DNA of 64,000 nt from Neisseria bergeri (GTDB lineage: Bacteria; Pseudomonadota; Gammaproteobacteria; Burkholderiales; Neisseriaceae). The stretch's first letter is position 1. Each line of letters opens with the position of its first letter. The notes beneath the pieces were generated by a model. That model made no database searches and had not been told where the DNA came from. It was given only the letters and a program-made list of their open reading frames with translations. Made by a program: the position numbers and the translations under genes. The stretch spans positions 248,001 to 312,000 of the forward strand of contig POWY01000001.1 of assembly GCA_003044455.1 (NCBI GenBank), written 5' to 3'. Positions 1 to 6,006 of the stretch are shown piece by piece.

Positions 1-84
1 ATTGAATGAAACGTGCTTGACAAGCCTTTTTTGCTCGTATTTTTTCCGATACTCGGCTGCCTTTTTGGCTTTTTCGTCATCCAT
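1..84 (-). CDS. Small phage protein, N-terminal 28 codons only
   Basis: A minus-strand reading frame begins with ATG at 84-82 and runs off the window start. A good ribosome binding site (AAGGAG) lies about seven bases upstream. The visible peptide begins MDDEKAKKAAEYRKKYEQKR and is very rich in lysine and charged residues, as in small DNA- or RNA-binding phage proteins. Its direction is opposite to the main prophage genes. I do not recognise the family and the C-terminus lies outside the window. Confidence 0.5.
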   Translation of the reverse strand, partial: MDDEKAKKAAEYRKKYEQKRLVKHVSFN

Positions 85-166
85 AGGCAAACTCCTTGAT
101 TTTTTAAACCGTATTTTGTAAGATTGGGACTGGGGACGGCGGCGACCGCCCCCAGCTGGTCAGTCT

Positions 167-238
167 TTAGTAGGCATTAGCACTTGCCAACATGAAAACT
201 GCGACCAAGATGAGAATTTGAATAGTGCGTTTATTCAT
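167..238 (-). CDS. 23-residue putative membrane peptide
   Basis: A short minus-strand frame starts at 238 behind a GGGAGA ribosome binding site and encodes MNKRTIQILILVAVFMLASA plus three residues. This is a positively charged start followed by one hydrophobic stretch, so it could be a single-pass membrane peptide or a bare signal sequence. It sits just upstream of the partial gene at 1-84, on the same strand. Function unknown. The ribosome binding site and hydrophobicity support it, but its length makes chance possible. Confidence 0.4.
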   Translation of the reverse strand: MNKRTIQILILVAVFMLASANAY

Positions 239-255
239 CTTCTTTCTCCCAGTTG

Positions 256-278
256 AGCCCCGCTTCGGTGGGGCTTTT
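256..278 (+). terminator. GC-rich hairpin followed by T-run
   Basis: AGCCCC and GGGGCT arms flank a GCTTCGGT loop and are followed by TTTT on the plus strand. It has the form of an intrinsic terminator for plus-strand transcription, but it also lies in the leader of the minus-strand peptide gene at 167-238. Confidence 0.4.
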
Positions 279-366
279 CCCGTATCGGGCTTCACTGCCC
301 CGATGAATCGAATTATATCGTAACACGATAAAAAGTCAAGCCTTTCCCCAACAAAATCAAAGAAAA

Positions 367-411
367 ATGCCGTCTGAAAACAGCTCGAATGCTGTTTCAG
401 CGGCATTTTTT
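367..411 (+). terminator. DUS-containing terminator
   Basis: An ATGCCGTCTGAA uptake sequence (367-378) pairs with CTGTTTCAGCGGCAT (392-406) and is followed by six T residues. It is the one AT-type DUS I see in the prophage. Confidence 0.65.
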
Positions 412-611
412 GTTGTCGGGCATCAATGCCCTGCCATTTGTGCGGCGTTGCGGTTATGTAAATCAAGATATGGTATTTTAGTGTGTATTTTTGGAAGAAA
501 TTTACCATATATAGTATTAAAATATTATACAGTTGTTTTATATGGGTTTGATTTTCTTGAAAAATAAATCCTATATGCTAATATTTGCGCTATTTAAGCG
601 AGGTTAAAAAA
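412..611. other. AT-rich gene-free spacer upstream of an early phage operon
   Basis: Together with the terminators before it, about 370 bases between 239 and 611 lack a convincing gene. The right half is very AT-rich. A block at 505-553 (ATATATAGTATT ... TATGGGTTTGA) closely resembles one at 1304-1369 upstream of gemA, so the spacer probably holds a promoter or operator for the genes starting at 612. Confidence 0.45.
505..553 (+). promoter_or_regulatory. AT-rich block, copy 1 of a repeated control region
   Basis: The block starts ATATATAGTATT (507-518) and ends TTTTATATGGGTTTGA. The second copy at 1304-1369 has the same start and nearly the same end. A shared promoter or operator for two phage operons is an inference from position and similarity. 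Confidence 0.35.
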
Positions 612-803
612 ATGAATACCATCAAAGAATATACGACAGTCCGCGAACGGCTGCTCAATGCTGCCGATTATTTGGAAGAAGTCCGTAAAGACCGTAAGAC
701 GGGCAATATTGCGTCCGTGGAATTTGTGCCGCCGAAAATCGGGGCTCGGGGTTACGGCAAATTCAAAGTCCGTTACAAAACCTTGGTGGCGGTTGATTTA
801 TGA
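612..803 (+). CDS. Hypothetical Mu-like prophage protein, 63 aa
   Basis: The frame runs from ATG 612, preceded by AGCGAGGT, to 803. The product is small and soluble: an acidic/basic N-terminal helix (TIKEYTTVRERLLNAADYL) and a C-terminal part ending GKFKVRYKTLVAVDL. It overlaps the next gene by ATGA, so the two are probably translationally coupled. An upstream in-frame codon at 585 would add nine residues but lacks a ribosome binding site. I do not recognise the family. It lies before gemA/mor, so an early or middle function is likely. Confidence 0.6.
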   Translation: MNTIKEYTTVRERLLNAADYLEEVRKDRKTGNIASVEFVPPKIGARGYGKFKVRYKTLVAVDL

Positions 804-1216
804 GCGGGGAAAAATCCGAGAATCTGCCGGTCGATGAACAGCAGAAAATGCTTCAGGAGTTTTTAGAACTTCAAAAACAGGATATTGCGGTCAAACAGAA
901 GGAGTTGGAAAGCCGTAAGGACGAAATCCAATCTCACGAGCGCATTGCACTGGCTACCATCGAAGCGCAAAAACAGGGCGAACAGCAACATGGTGAGATT
1001 TTCAAAGAGGTACATAAACGCCGTCTGAATGCCGTGATTGCTGTTGCTTTTCTGATTGCCGCCGTGCTGATTACTGCGTTATGGCGCGATAAGGACAGCG
1101 TCGCTATTGAAATTGTCAAAATCGGCGGGGCGGTAGCTTTGGGATATTTTGCAGGAATCAACAGAGGTAAAGCGCAAACCTTGGAAAAGCAACGGCGCGA
1201 AAAAGACAGTGATTAG
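800..1216 (+). CDS. Coiled-coil membrane protein of the phage early region
   Basis: This 138-residue protein has three parts. Residues 10-70 are highly charged and predicted coiled coil, rich in Q, K and E. One hydrophobic segment (AVIAVAFLIAAVLITALW, near 78-95) is followed by a second weaker one (IVKIGGAVALGYFAGI). The tail is basic. This suggests an inner-membrane protein with a large cytoplasmic coiled coil. It is coupled to the preceding gene by an ATGA overlap and closed by a terminator at 1228-1263. No function assigned. Confidence 0.6.
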   Translation: MSGEKSENLPVDEQQKMLQEFLELQKQDIAVKQKELESRKDEIQSHERIALATIEAQKQGEQQHGEIFKEVHKRRLNAVIAVAFLIAAVLITALWRDKDSVAIEIVKIGGAVALGYFAGINRGKAQTLEKQRREKDSD

Positions 1217-1227
1217 ATTGTAGTAAA

Positions 1228-1263
1228 AAAGGCCGTCTGAAACGTTTTCAGACGACCTTTTTT
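1228..1263 (+). terminator. DUS-derived intrinsic terminator
   Basis: AAAGGCCGTCTGAAA pairs with TTTCAGACGACCTTT around a short loop, followed by T residues. It carries AGGCCGTCTGAA (AG-type DUS) at 1230-1241 and ends the operon 612-1216. Confidence 0.8.
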
Positions 1264-1303
1264 CATGCCTGTCCGTTTCGTAAAAAAACAGCGGCTTACT
1301 ACA

Positions 1304-1369
1304 ATATATAGTATTTTATATGTATAATATGCATCAATTAATCAATATATTGTGTTTTATGGGTTTGAA
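1304..1369 (+). promoter_or_regulatory. AT-rich block, copy 2, with possible -10 box
   Basis: It repeats the ATATATAGTATT start and TTTTATGGGTTTGA end of the block at 505-553. A TATAAT hexamer lies at 1323-1328; no good -35 is seen at 17 bases. It lies directly upstream of gemA. Confidence 0.4.
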
Positions 1370-1771
1370 ATGCGCCGGGCGTTGATTGCGAAAATTAAGA
1401 TTGCTCAAAAGGAGCTGGGCTTGGACGACGGTACCTATCGCGCGGTGTTGGAGTGTGTGACGGGTAAGCGATCGTGTACGGAGTGCAGTATCCCTGAGCT
1501 GGAGCGCGTGGTCGAGGATTTGCGCCAACATGGGTTTGCGCCGAAAAAAACGGCAGGCCGACGGCCGAACCGCCGAAGCTCTGCCGATCCGATGATGCGC
1601 AAAATCGAAGCCCTGCTGCTGGATAACGGCTGGACTTGGAATTATGCGCATGGTACGGCGAAAAAGATGTTTAGGGTTGACCGTGTGGAATGGTTGTCTG
1701 ACGGCAATATGCACAAGCTGGTGGCGGCGTTGCAGATTGCTGCGAACCGCCGTAAGAAAGGGGCTATGTGA
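1370..1771 (+). CDS. gemA: GemA-like regulatory protein (DUF1018, Mu gp16)
   Basis: This 133-residue protein has the family opening MRRALIAKIKIAQKELGLDD followed by TYRAVLECVTGKRSCTEC. GemA of Mu is a middle-region protein reported to affect host gene expression and DNA topology. ATG 1370 was chosen because it starts at the conserved MRRALI; a GTG at 1352 would add six unlike residues. The stop overlaps the start of the Mor gene (ATGTGATG), as in other Mu-like phages, so the two are coupled. The C-terminal half has basic, helix-forming segments. Confidence 0.8.
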   Translation: MRRALIAKIKIAQKELGLDDGTYRAVLECVTGKRSCTECSIPELERVVEDLRQHGFAPKKTAGRRPNRRSSADPMMRKIEALLLDNGWTWNYAHGTAKKMFRVDRVEWLSDGNMHKLVAALQIAANRRKKGAM

Positions 1772-2211
1772 TGTATGAGACGGCAGATTTTGGCGCGGTC
1801 AAGCATCTGCTCCCTGATAGTGTACAGGCGTTGATTACGGTCATCGGGTTTAATGAAACGCTGGAGCTGGTGCGCCTGATGGGCGGTACGACTTATCCTT
1901 TGCGGCAGGGTTATACGAAAAACAGTCAATCCCGTGTTGCATACTTGGAGGAGATTATCGGCAGTGAGGCGGCCGGTCGGCTGGTGGAGGCAATGGCTCC
2001 GTGCAATCTGTTTGTACCCCGTTGCGAGACGGCCTTGTATGAGCTGCGTAACCGTAAAATCCGCAGTCAGTTTGACCGGCAGACGGCAGGCGGCACCCCT
2101 GCTTATGAGGCCGTTAACGATTTGGCCTTGGCACACCGCCTAAGCGACCGCCATGTGTGGCGGATTTTGAAGCAGGCGGATAAGGAAGCGGAGCAGGAGA
2201 ATTTGTTTTAG
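1771..2211 (+). CDS. mor: Mor-family transcription activator
   Basis: This 146-residue protein belongs to the Mor/C family that switches on middle or late transcription in Mu-like phages. The N-terminal dimerisation part includes ETLELVRLMGGTTYPLRQG; the C-terminal helix-turn-helix is about residues 113-138 (AVNDLALAHRLSDRHVWRIL). AAAGGGG sits seven bases before ATG 1771, favouring this start over an overlapping GTG at 1768. It lies between gemA and the lysis/late genes, where Mor or C is expected. No second Mor/C paralogue is visible in the window. Confidence 0.85.
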   Translation: MYETADFGAVKHLLPDSVQALITVIGFNETLELVRLMGGTTYPLRQGYTKNSQSRVAYLEEIIGSEAAGRLVEAMAPCNLFVPRCETALYELRNRKIRSQFDRQTAGGTPAYEAVNDLALAHRLSDRHVWRILKQADKEAEQENLF

Positions 2212-2217
2212 AATGGG

Positions 2218-2249
2218 ATGCCATGCAGATGTATGGCATTTTATTTTGG
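2218..2249 (+). terminator. Hairpin terminator after mor
   Basis: ATGCCAT (2218-2224) pairs with ATGGCAT (2233-2239) and is followed by a T-rich run. It sits in the leader of the next lipoprotein gene and separates the regulatory from the late genes. Confidence 0.55.
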
Positions 2250-2257
2250 AGAAAAAT

Positions 2258-2893
2258 ATGAAAACGTTTTATTTTGTGCTGCTGGCGTTGGGTTTGGCAG
2301 CGTGTGGGCAAGTATCAGAGGAAGTCAAACCGACAGCCCCAGCACAGCAAGAAACTCAGCCTGACCCGAAAGTGAAAATCGTGGAGCGCCTGAAAAACGA
2401 AGAATACTTTATAGGGGAGAATAATTTAGACAAAATCCGCCGGCACGGCGAACTGAAAAGCCATGCGGAAAAATTGGTGGCATTGCTTGCTCAAGCTGAA
2501 AAGGAGAGCCGCGACATGGTGTTAAACGGTAGCAATTTGGCGGAGGTCAAGACATTTAACGAGGCTTTTATCGCTGTCGCCAAGTCAGCCGATGAAACTT
2601 TCGGTGGGCCATTTTTGGAAGATAAGGCTGGATTGTATCAGTGTACCAATGCCGCCAATGCCGCATATGACTACTTTACCGCCAGACAAAACCAAAACGC
2701 TATGGTTGCCAATTATAAACAAAACTACAACAACGCTATGGCTGCTTGTAAAGAGCAAATTAAACATCCTCCTGAAGCTGAGGCAACTGTCTATGCCCGT
2801 AAAGGTATTAATCTGCCTATAAATGATTGTTTAGTCGTGTTGACCGGAGATGAACCATTTGACACATTTACTTGTCCGATGAAAATCAAATAA
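2258..2893 (+). CDS. Prophage-encoded lipoprotein, 211 aa
   Basis: ATG 2258 follows GGAG. The product has a lipoprotein signal peptide (KTFYFVLLALGLAAC), the lipobox cysteine being near residue 16. A proline/glutamine linker (PTAPAQQETQPDP) precedes a mostly helical mature domain with four further cysteines, which could form two disulfides in the periplasm. It has its own terminators on both sides (2218-2249 and 2908-2938). That is how a moron gene sits, and a surface or superinfection role is possible but inferred. No family recognised. Confidence 0.7.
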   Translation: MKTFYFVLLALGLAACGQVSEEVKPTAPAQQETQPDPKVKIVERLKNEEYFIGENNLDKIRRHGELKSHAEKLVALLAQAEKESRDMVLNGSNLAEVKTFNEAFIAVAKSADETFGGPFLEDKAGLYQCTNAANAAYDYFTARQNQNAMVANYKQNYNNAMAACKEQIKHPPEAEATVYARKGINLPINDCLVVLTGDEPFDTFTCPMKIK

Positions 2894-2907
2894 GGTTGAA
2901 TCATGCC

Positions 2908-2938
2908 AAGGCCGTCTGAACAACAGACGGCCTTTTTG
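2908..2938 (+). terminator. DUS inverted-repeat terminator
   Basis: AAGGCCGTCTG and CAGACGGCCTT flank a five-base loop and are followed by TTTTT. It contains an AG-type DUS at 2909-2920 and ends the lipoprotein gene. Confidence 0.85.
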
Positions 2939-3036
2939 TTGCCTACTGACACTGTTTCGCCCGCTGCAAAAGCCATGCCGTTTGAAAATGTAAGCCTCTG
3001 AAAGTGCATTTTAATCTGATTTTGAGGAAGGCTTTA

Positions 3037-3582
3037 ATGAGCAAAATTATTTGTCTGACTGCCGGACACAGTAACACCGACCCGGGCGCGGTCAACGGAA
3101 GCGACCGTGAGGCGGACTTGGCGCAGGATATGCGCAACATTGTGGCTTCAATCCTGCGTAACGATTACGGCCTGACCGTACGCACCGACGGCGAAGGCAA
3201 AGGCAATATGCCGCTGCGCGAAGCTGTAAAACTGATTCGCGGCTCGGATGTGGCGATTGAGTTCCATACCAACGCGGCGGCGAACAAAACGGCGACAGGC
3301 ATCGAAGCCTTGTCCACGCCGAAAAACAAACGCTGGTGTCAGGTATTGGGCAAGGCTGTTGCCAAGAAAACCGGCTGGAAACTGCGCGGCGAAGACGGCT
3401 TTAAACCCGACAATGCGGGCCAGCATTCGCGTCTGGCTTATGCGCAGGCCGGCGGCATTGTGTTTGAGCCTTTTTTCATCAGCAACGACACTGATTTGGC
3501 CTTGTTTAAGGCTACAAAATGGGGTATCTGCCGCGCGATTGCGGATGCGATTGCAATCGAACTGGGAGCGGTGAAGGTATGA
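3037..3582 (+). CDS. Phage endolysin, N-acetylmuramoyl-L-alanine amidase (Amidase_3)
   Basis: This 181-residue zinc amidase would cleave the bond between MurNAc and the stem peptide at lysis. Visible motifs are the zinc-binding TAGHSNTDPGA near residues 8-18, EADLA with the glutamate ligand near 28, AIEFHTNAA with the second histidine near 73, and FEPFFISN with the catalytic glutamate near 147. There is no signal peptide, so it needs a holin. GAGGAAG precedes ATG 3037. It overlaps the next small gene by ATGA and opens the lysis cassette. Confidence 0.88.
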   Translation: MSKIICLTAGHSNTDPGAVNGSDREADLAQDMRNIVASILRNDYGLTVRTDGEGKGNMPLREAVKLIRGSDVAIEFHTNAAANKTATGIEALSTPKNKRWCQVLGKAVAKKTGWKLRGEDGFKPDNAGQHSRLAYAQAGGIVFEPFFISNDTDLALFKATKWGICRAIADAIAIELGAVKV

Positions 3583-3755
3583 GAAAGTCTTTGATTGCTT
3601 TGGCTCTGTCTGTCTTGAAACCGCAGATGCCTGAATTTGAGATTAAGCCTGCCAGTATTGGCTATTTGAAACAACATCCGTCTATGCGCCCGGGTAAGTC
3701 GGGCGTGGCGGCAGCCAAACGCGCGGCGCGTAAACGCAAGGCGAGAAAATGCTGA
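3579..3755 (+). CDS. Small basic phage protein, 58 aa
   Basis: It starts at ATG 3579, overlapping the amidase stop. The product opens MRKSLIALALSVLKPQMPEF and ends in a strongly basic arginine/lysine tail (AAKRAARKRKARKC). A hydrophobic start with a basic tail fits a small membrane-associated lysis-cassette product, but no function can be given. It overlaps the next small gene at 3749. Confidence 0.55.
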   Translation: MRKSLIALALSVLKPQMPEFEIKPASIGYLKQHPSMRPGKSGVAAAKRAARKRKARKC

Positions 3756-3877
3756 AAACACGTCTGATTTGTTGGATTTTGAATTTGGTATCAAATGATT
3801 GGGAAGTCCGAATTGAAACACGTTGTATCGGCAGTGGTTATTACGACCGCCCAATCATTGCGAGAAAAAAGCACTGA
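3749..3877 (+). CDS. Small hypothetical phage protein, 42 aa
   Basis: The frame starts at ATG 3749 inside the end of the preceding gene, with AAGGCGAG as ribosome binding site, and ends at 3877. The peptide begins MLKTRLICWILNLVSNDWEV and ends in basic residues. Overlapping coding order, ribosome binding site and sensible composition support it. Its short length limits confidence. Confidence 0.45.
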   Translation: MLKTRLICWILNLVSNDWEVRIETRCIGSGYYDRPIIARKKH

Positions 3878-3916
3878 TTTTTGTCGGGCATAAATGCCCA
3901 ACCTACTGGGTAAATA

Positions 3917-4153
3917 ATGCGTATTTTGGATATTTTTAAAAACCCGGCTACCGGTAATGTGTCCCACTCTAAGCTATGGGCAAACGTTGCCTGCGCGGCG
4001 GGGACGGTTAAATTCGTCATGCTGCCCGACCCTTCGGCAGAGGTTTGGGCGGTTTATTTGGGCATCGTGGGCGGCTATGCGGTGGCACGCTCGCTGGTCA
4101 GCGTGAAACGGCAGGAGGTCGGGAATGAATCTCGTGAAACTGCTGGCGAATAA
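3917..4153 (+). CDS. Membrane protein of the lysis region (DUF2644-like), possible holin
   Basis: This 78-residue protein has two hydrophobic segments, about residues 20-38 (KLWANVACAAGTVKFVML) and 43-60 (VWAVYLGIVGGYAVARSLV), with a charged tail. In Mu-like phages of Haemophilus and Neisseria a DUF2644 protein occupies this place. The holin role is an inference from two membrane segments and position between endolysin and spanin-like genes. It overlaps the next gene, whose start lies at 4125. Confidence 0.55.
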   Translation: MRILDIFKNPATGNVSHSKLWANVACAAGTVKFVMLPDPSAEVWAVYLGIVGGYAVARSLVSVKRQEVGNESRETAGE

Positions 4154-4415
4154 CTGGCAACCGATTGCCATCATCGCGCTTGTCGGCACTCTCTTGGCGG
4201 TGTCGCACCATCAAGGCTACAAGTCGGCGTTTGCAAAGCAGCAGGCGGTCATTGACAAGATGGAAAAAGACAAGGCGCAAGCCCTGCTGTTGTCGGCTCA
4301 AAACTATGCCCGCGAACTGGAACAGGCGCGTGCGGAAGCTAAAAAATATGAAGTCAAGGCGCACGCTGTCGGCATGGCTTTGGCGAAAAAACAGGCGGAA
4401 GTCAGCCGTCGATGA
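4125..4415 (+). CDS. Rz-like inner-membrane protein, possible i-spanin
   Basis: This 96-residue protein has one N-terminal transmembrane segment (about 12-29, WQPIAIIALVGTLLAVSHH) followed by a long charged helix rich in K, Q and A. That is the layout of Rz-type inner-membrane spanins, which fuse inner and outer membranes at the end of lysis. It overlaps both neighbours, and the next gene starts at an ATGA overlap. No separate Rz1 lipoprotein was found inside it. Family assignment rests on topology and position. Confidence 0.5.
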   Translation: MNLVKLLANNWQPIAIIALVGTLLAVSHHQGYKSAFAKQQAVIDKMEKDKAQALLLSAQNYARELEQARAEAKKYEVKAHAVGMALAKKQAEVSRR

Positions 4416-4753
4416 CGACTTATCGTGAGTTGGTACAACGCACAGTCGCCTGCCGCCATGCGGATTTAGAGCTGGGATTGAGCCGCGCACGCGAACAAGA
4501 GCCGTTTGTCATCCATGTTTCCGATTTGTTGGATAAGGCAGGCATTGAGTACGCGGTACGCATGGATAAGGATTTTCAGACGACCTTTAACCTTGAATAT
4601 CCAAATACAAACTACGACACCTTTAAGCGTGTAGTTAGGCAGATGATTTCGGCGTATTACTGCGTTTGTAATGATGGAGATGGACTCGAAATTTCCGGCA
4701 ATCGCCCTGACTGCTACTCCGTCCGTATCGTATTCGGCGATGTGCCGGTTTAA
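4412..4753 (+). CDS. Hypothetical phage protein, 113 aa
   Basis: It is soluble, begins MTTYRELVQRTVACRHADLE and has five cysteines across its length. Translation is coupled to the spanin-like gene by an ATGA overlap. It contains AGGTCGTCTGAA, a variant uptake sequence, on the minus strand near 4573. No family recognised and no function suggested beyond its place in the lysis/head-gene operon. Confidence 0.55.
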   Translation: MTTYRELVQRTVACRHADLELGLSRAREQEPFVIHVSDLLDKAGIEYAVRMDKDFQTTFNLEYPNTNYDTFKRVVRQMISAYYCVCNDGDGLEISGNRPDCYSVRIVFGDVPV

Positions 4754-4764
4754 AGGGGTTTTAA

Positions 4765-5031
4765 ATGGACTTTGAATTTGGTTTCAGAACCCTGTGGCCG
4801 ATTGCGACGGCGGCGTTTTGGTTTTGGGTCAACGGCATTTCAGGCCGTCTGAAAGAGGCGGACAAGCGTATCGACGACCTTAAAGAGGAGCTGCACGCGG
4901 TCAAGCTCTCTTATCACACCAAGCAAGATGCCAAGGCAGACCGCGACAATATCGCGGCTTCTTTGGGACGCATCGAAAACAAGTTGGAAAAAGTAAACGA
5001 AAAACTGGACAGGAAAGCGGACAAATCATGA
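4765..5031 (+). CDS. DUF2730 family protein (Mu gp25-like)
   Basis: This 88-residue protein has an N-terminal membrane segment (about 9-24, RTLWPIATAAFWFWVNGI) and a charged coiled coil to the end (IDDLKEELHAVKLS, RIENKLEKVNEKLDRK). DUF2730 proteins occur just before the DUF1804/terminase genes of Mu-like phages. It overlaps the next gene by ATGA. The role is unknown. An AG-type DUS lies inside at 4842-4853. Confidence 0.65.
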   Translation: MDFEFGFRTLWPIATAAFWFWVNGISGRLKEADKRIDDLKEELHAVKLSYHTKQDAKADRDNIAASLGRIENKLEKVNEKLDRKADKS

Positions 5032-5225
5032 GCGCCCCGATTTTGGAAGCCTTGGCGCGTATCGAAAACAAGACTGATCAGACGCTGAAAAATCAGAAGG
5101 AAATGCAGGCGGAAATTGCACAAATCCGCCAAGACACGAAACGCACGGCCATTACATTCGGCGCACTGGGCGGCGGCGTGATTACGGTCGGCTGGGAATT
5201 GCTTAAAGCGAAAATGGGACTGTAA
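5028..5225 (+). CDS. Small coiled-coil membrane protein, 65 aa
   Basis: A helical N-terminal half (ALARIENKTDQTLKNQKEMQ) is followed by one membrane segment (AITFGALGGGVITVGWELL). It overlaps the DUF2730 gene and is followed two bases later by the DUF1804 gene. The layout mirrors the preceding protein with the membrane segment at the other end, so the two may form a pair in the membrane (inference). Confidence 0.55.
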   Translation: MSAPILEALARIENKTDQTLKNQKEMQAEIAQIRQDTKRTAITFGALGGGVITVGWELLKAKMGL

Positions 5226-5227
5226 TT

Positions 5228-5734
5228 ATGGCTCACCCGCAAGAAATCCGTGAAAAGTTACGCCGGCTCTATGTGAGCGGCGAGCAAACTTTGGAAACGG
5301 CGGCCTTGATGTGCGAAATCCCGCAGGCCACTGCGCGTGCGTGGAAACGTGCGGATAAGGAAAAAGGCGACGACTGGGATAAGATGCGCGCCGCCTACAC
5401 TTTGGCCGGCGGCGGTATTGAGGATTTGAGCCGCGCGATGCTGGCCGGTTTTATGGTGCAGTACAACAGCACGATGACGATGCTGCAGGATTCGAGTACC
5501 GAAGATTTGCCCCCGTCCGACCGCGCCAAGCTGTTGGCCAGCCTGGCCGATGCGTTTACCAAAACCGTATCCGCCAATGCCCGTGTGATGCCGGAAACGT
5601 CAAAACTGGCGACGGCTTTGGAATTGATTGAGTTCTTGATGGCGTTTGTGCAAGAAAAACACCCCAAACATTTGCCTGCCTTTGTGGAGGTATTGGAGCC
5701 GTTCGGGGCGGAAGTGGAGAAGAAGTTTGGTTAG
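5228..5734 (+). CDS. DUF1804 protein (Mu gp27), probable small terminase subunit
   Basis: This 168-residue protein opens with a helix-turn-helix segment (IREKLRRLYVSGEQTLETAA ... IPQATARAWKRADKEKG, residues about 6-48). The rest is helical. DUF1804 proteins lie directly before the large terminase gene in Mu-like phages and are thought to act as the DNA-recognising small terminase subunit. Here that adjacency is broken by the minus-strand gene 5745-5993. Confidence 0.8.
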   Translation: MAHPQEIREKLRRLYVSGEQTLETAALMCEIPQATARAWKRADKEKGDDWDKMRAAYTLAGGGIEDLSRAMLAGFMVQYNSTMTMLQDSSTEDLPPSDRAKLLASLADAFTKTVSANARVMPETSKLATALELIEFLMAFVQEKHPKHLPAFVEVLEPFGAEVEKKFG

Positions 5735-5744
5735 TTGGGTGAAA

Positions 5745-5993
5745 CTAAGGCTTGCGTCGTTTGCGTTTACCTTTTTCTGATTGTTTGATTTCTTCTGATT
5801 GTTCGACTTCCTTAGGCTTATTTTCATGAGATGCAAATAAATCTTCAATCAATTCTTGCAACTCTAAATCGGATATGCCTACCAGTTCATTTTCAAAAGT
5901 TTTTCTTAGTTCCTGAATAATTTCTGGAATGCTTAGACCCAAGGCTTGGAGCCTAAGGGCTTCTTTTTTAATTGGTTCGGATAATTCAAACAT
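5745..5993 (-). CDS. Minus-strand cargo (moron) protein, 82 aa
   Basis: It reads against the late operon, between the small and large terminase genes. ATG at 5993 follows AAGGGTGC. The product is helical and acidic in the middle (LSIPEIIQELRKTF, ISDLELQELIEDLF) with a very basic tail (KGKRKRRKP). Codons and composition are AT-richer than the flanking head genes. The two divergent starts (5993 and 6007) lie only 13 bases apart, so it needs its own promoter inside or beyond the terminase start. No family recognised. Confidence 0.6.
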   Translation of the reverse strand: MFELSEPIKKEALRLQALGLSIPEIIQELRKTFENELVGISDLELQELIEDLFASHENKPKEVEQSEEIKQSEKGKRKRRKP

Positions 5994-6006
5994 ACATTGC
6001 ACCCTT

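Noticed and set aside
367-567. Frame starting at the ATG of an uptake sequence
   Set aside because: The ATG belongs to ATGCCGTCTGAA within a terminator stem, and there is no ribosome binding site. Similar starts at 38355, 61293 and 42371 were rejected for the same reason.
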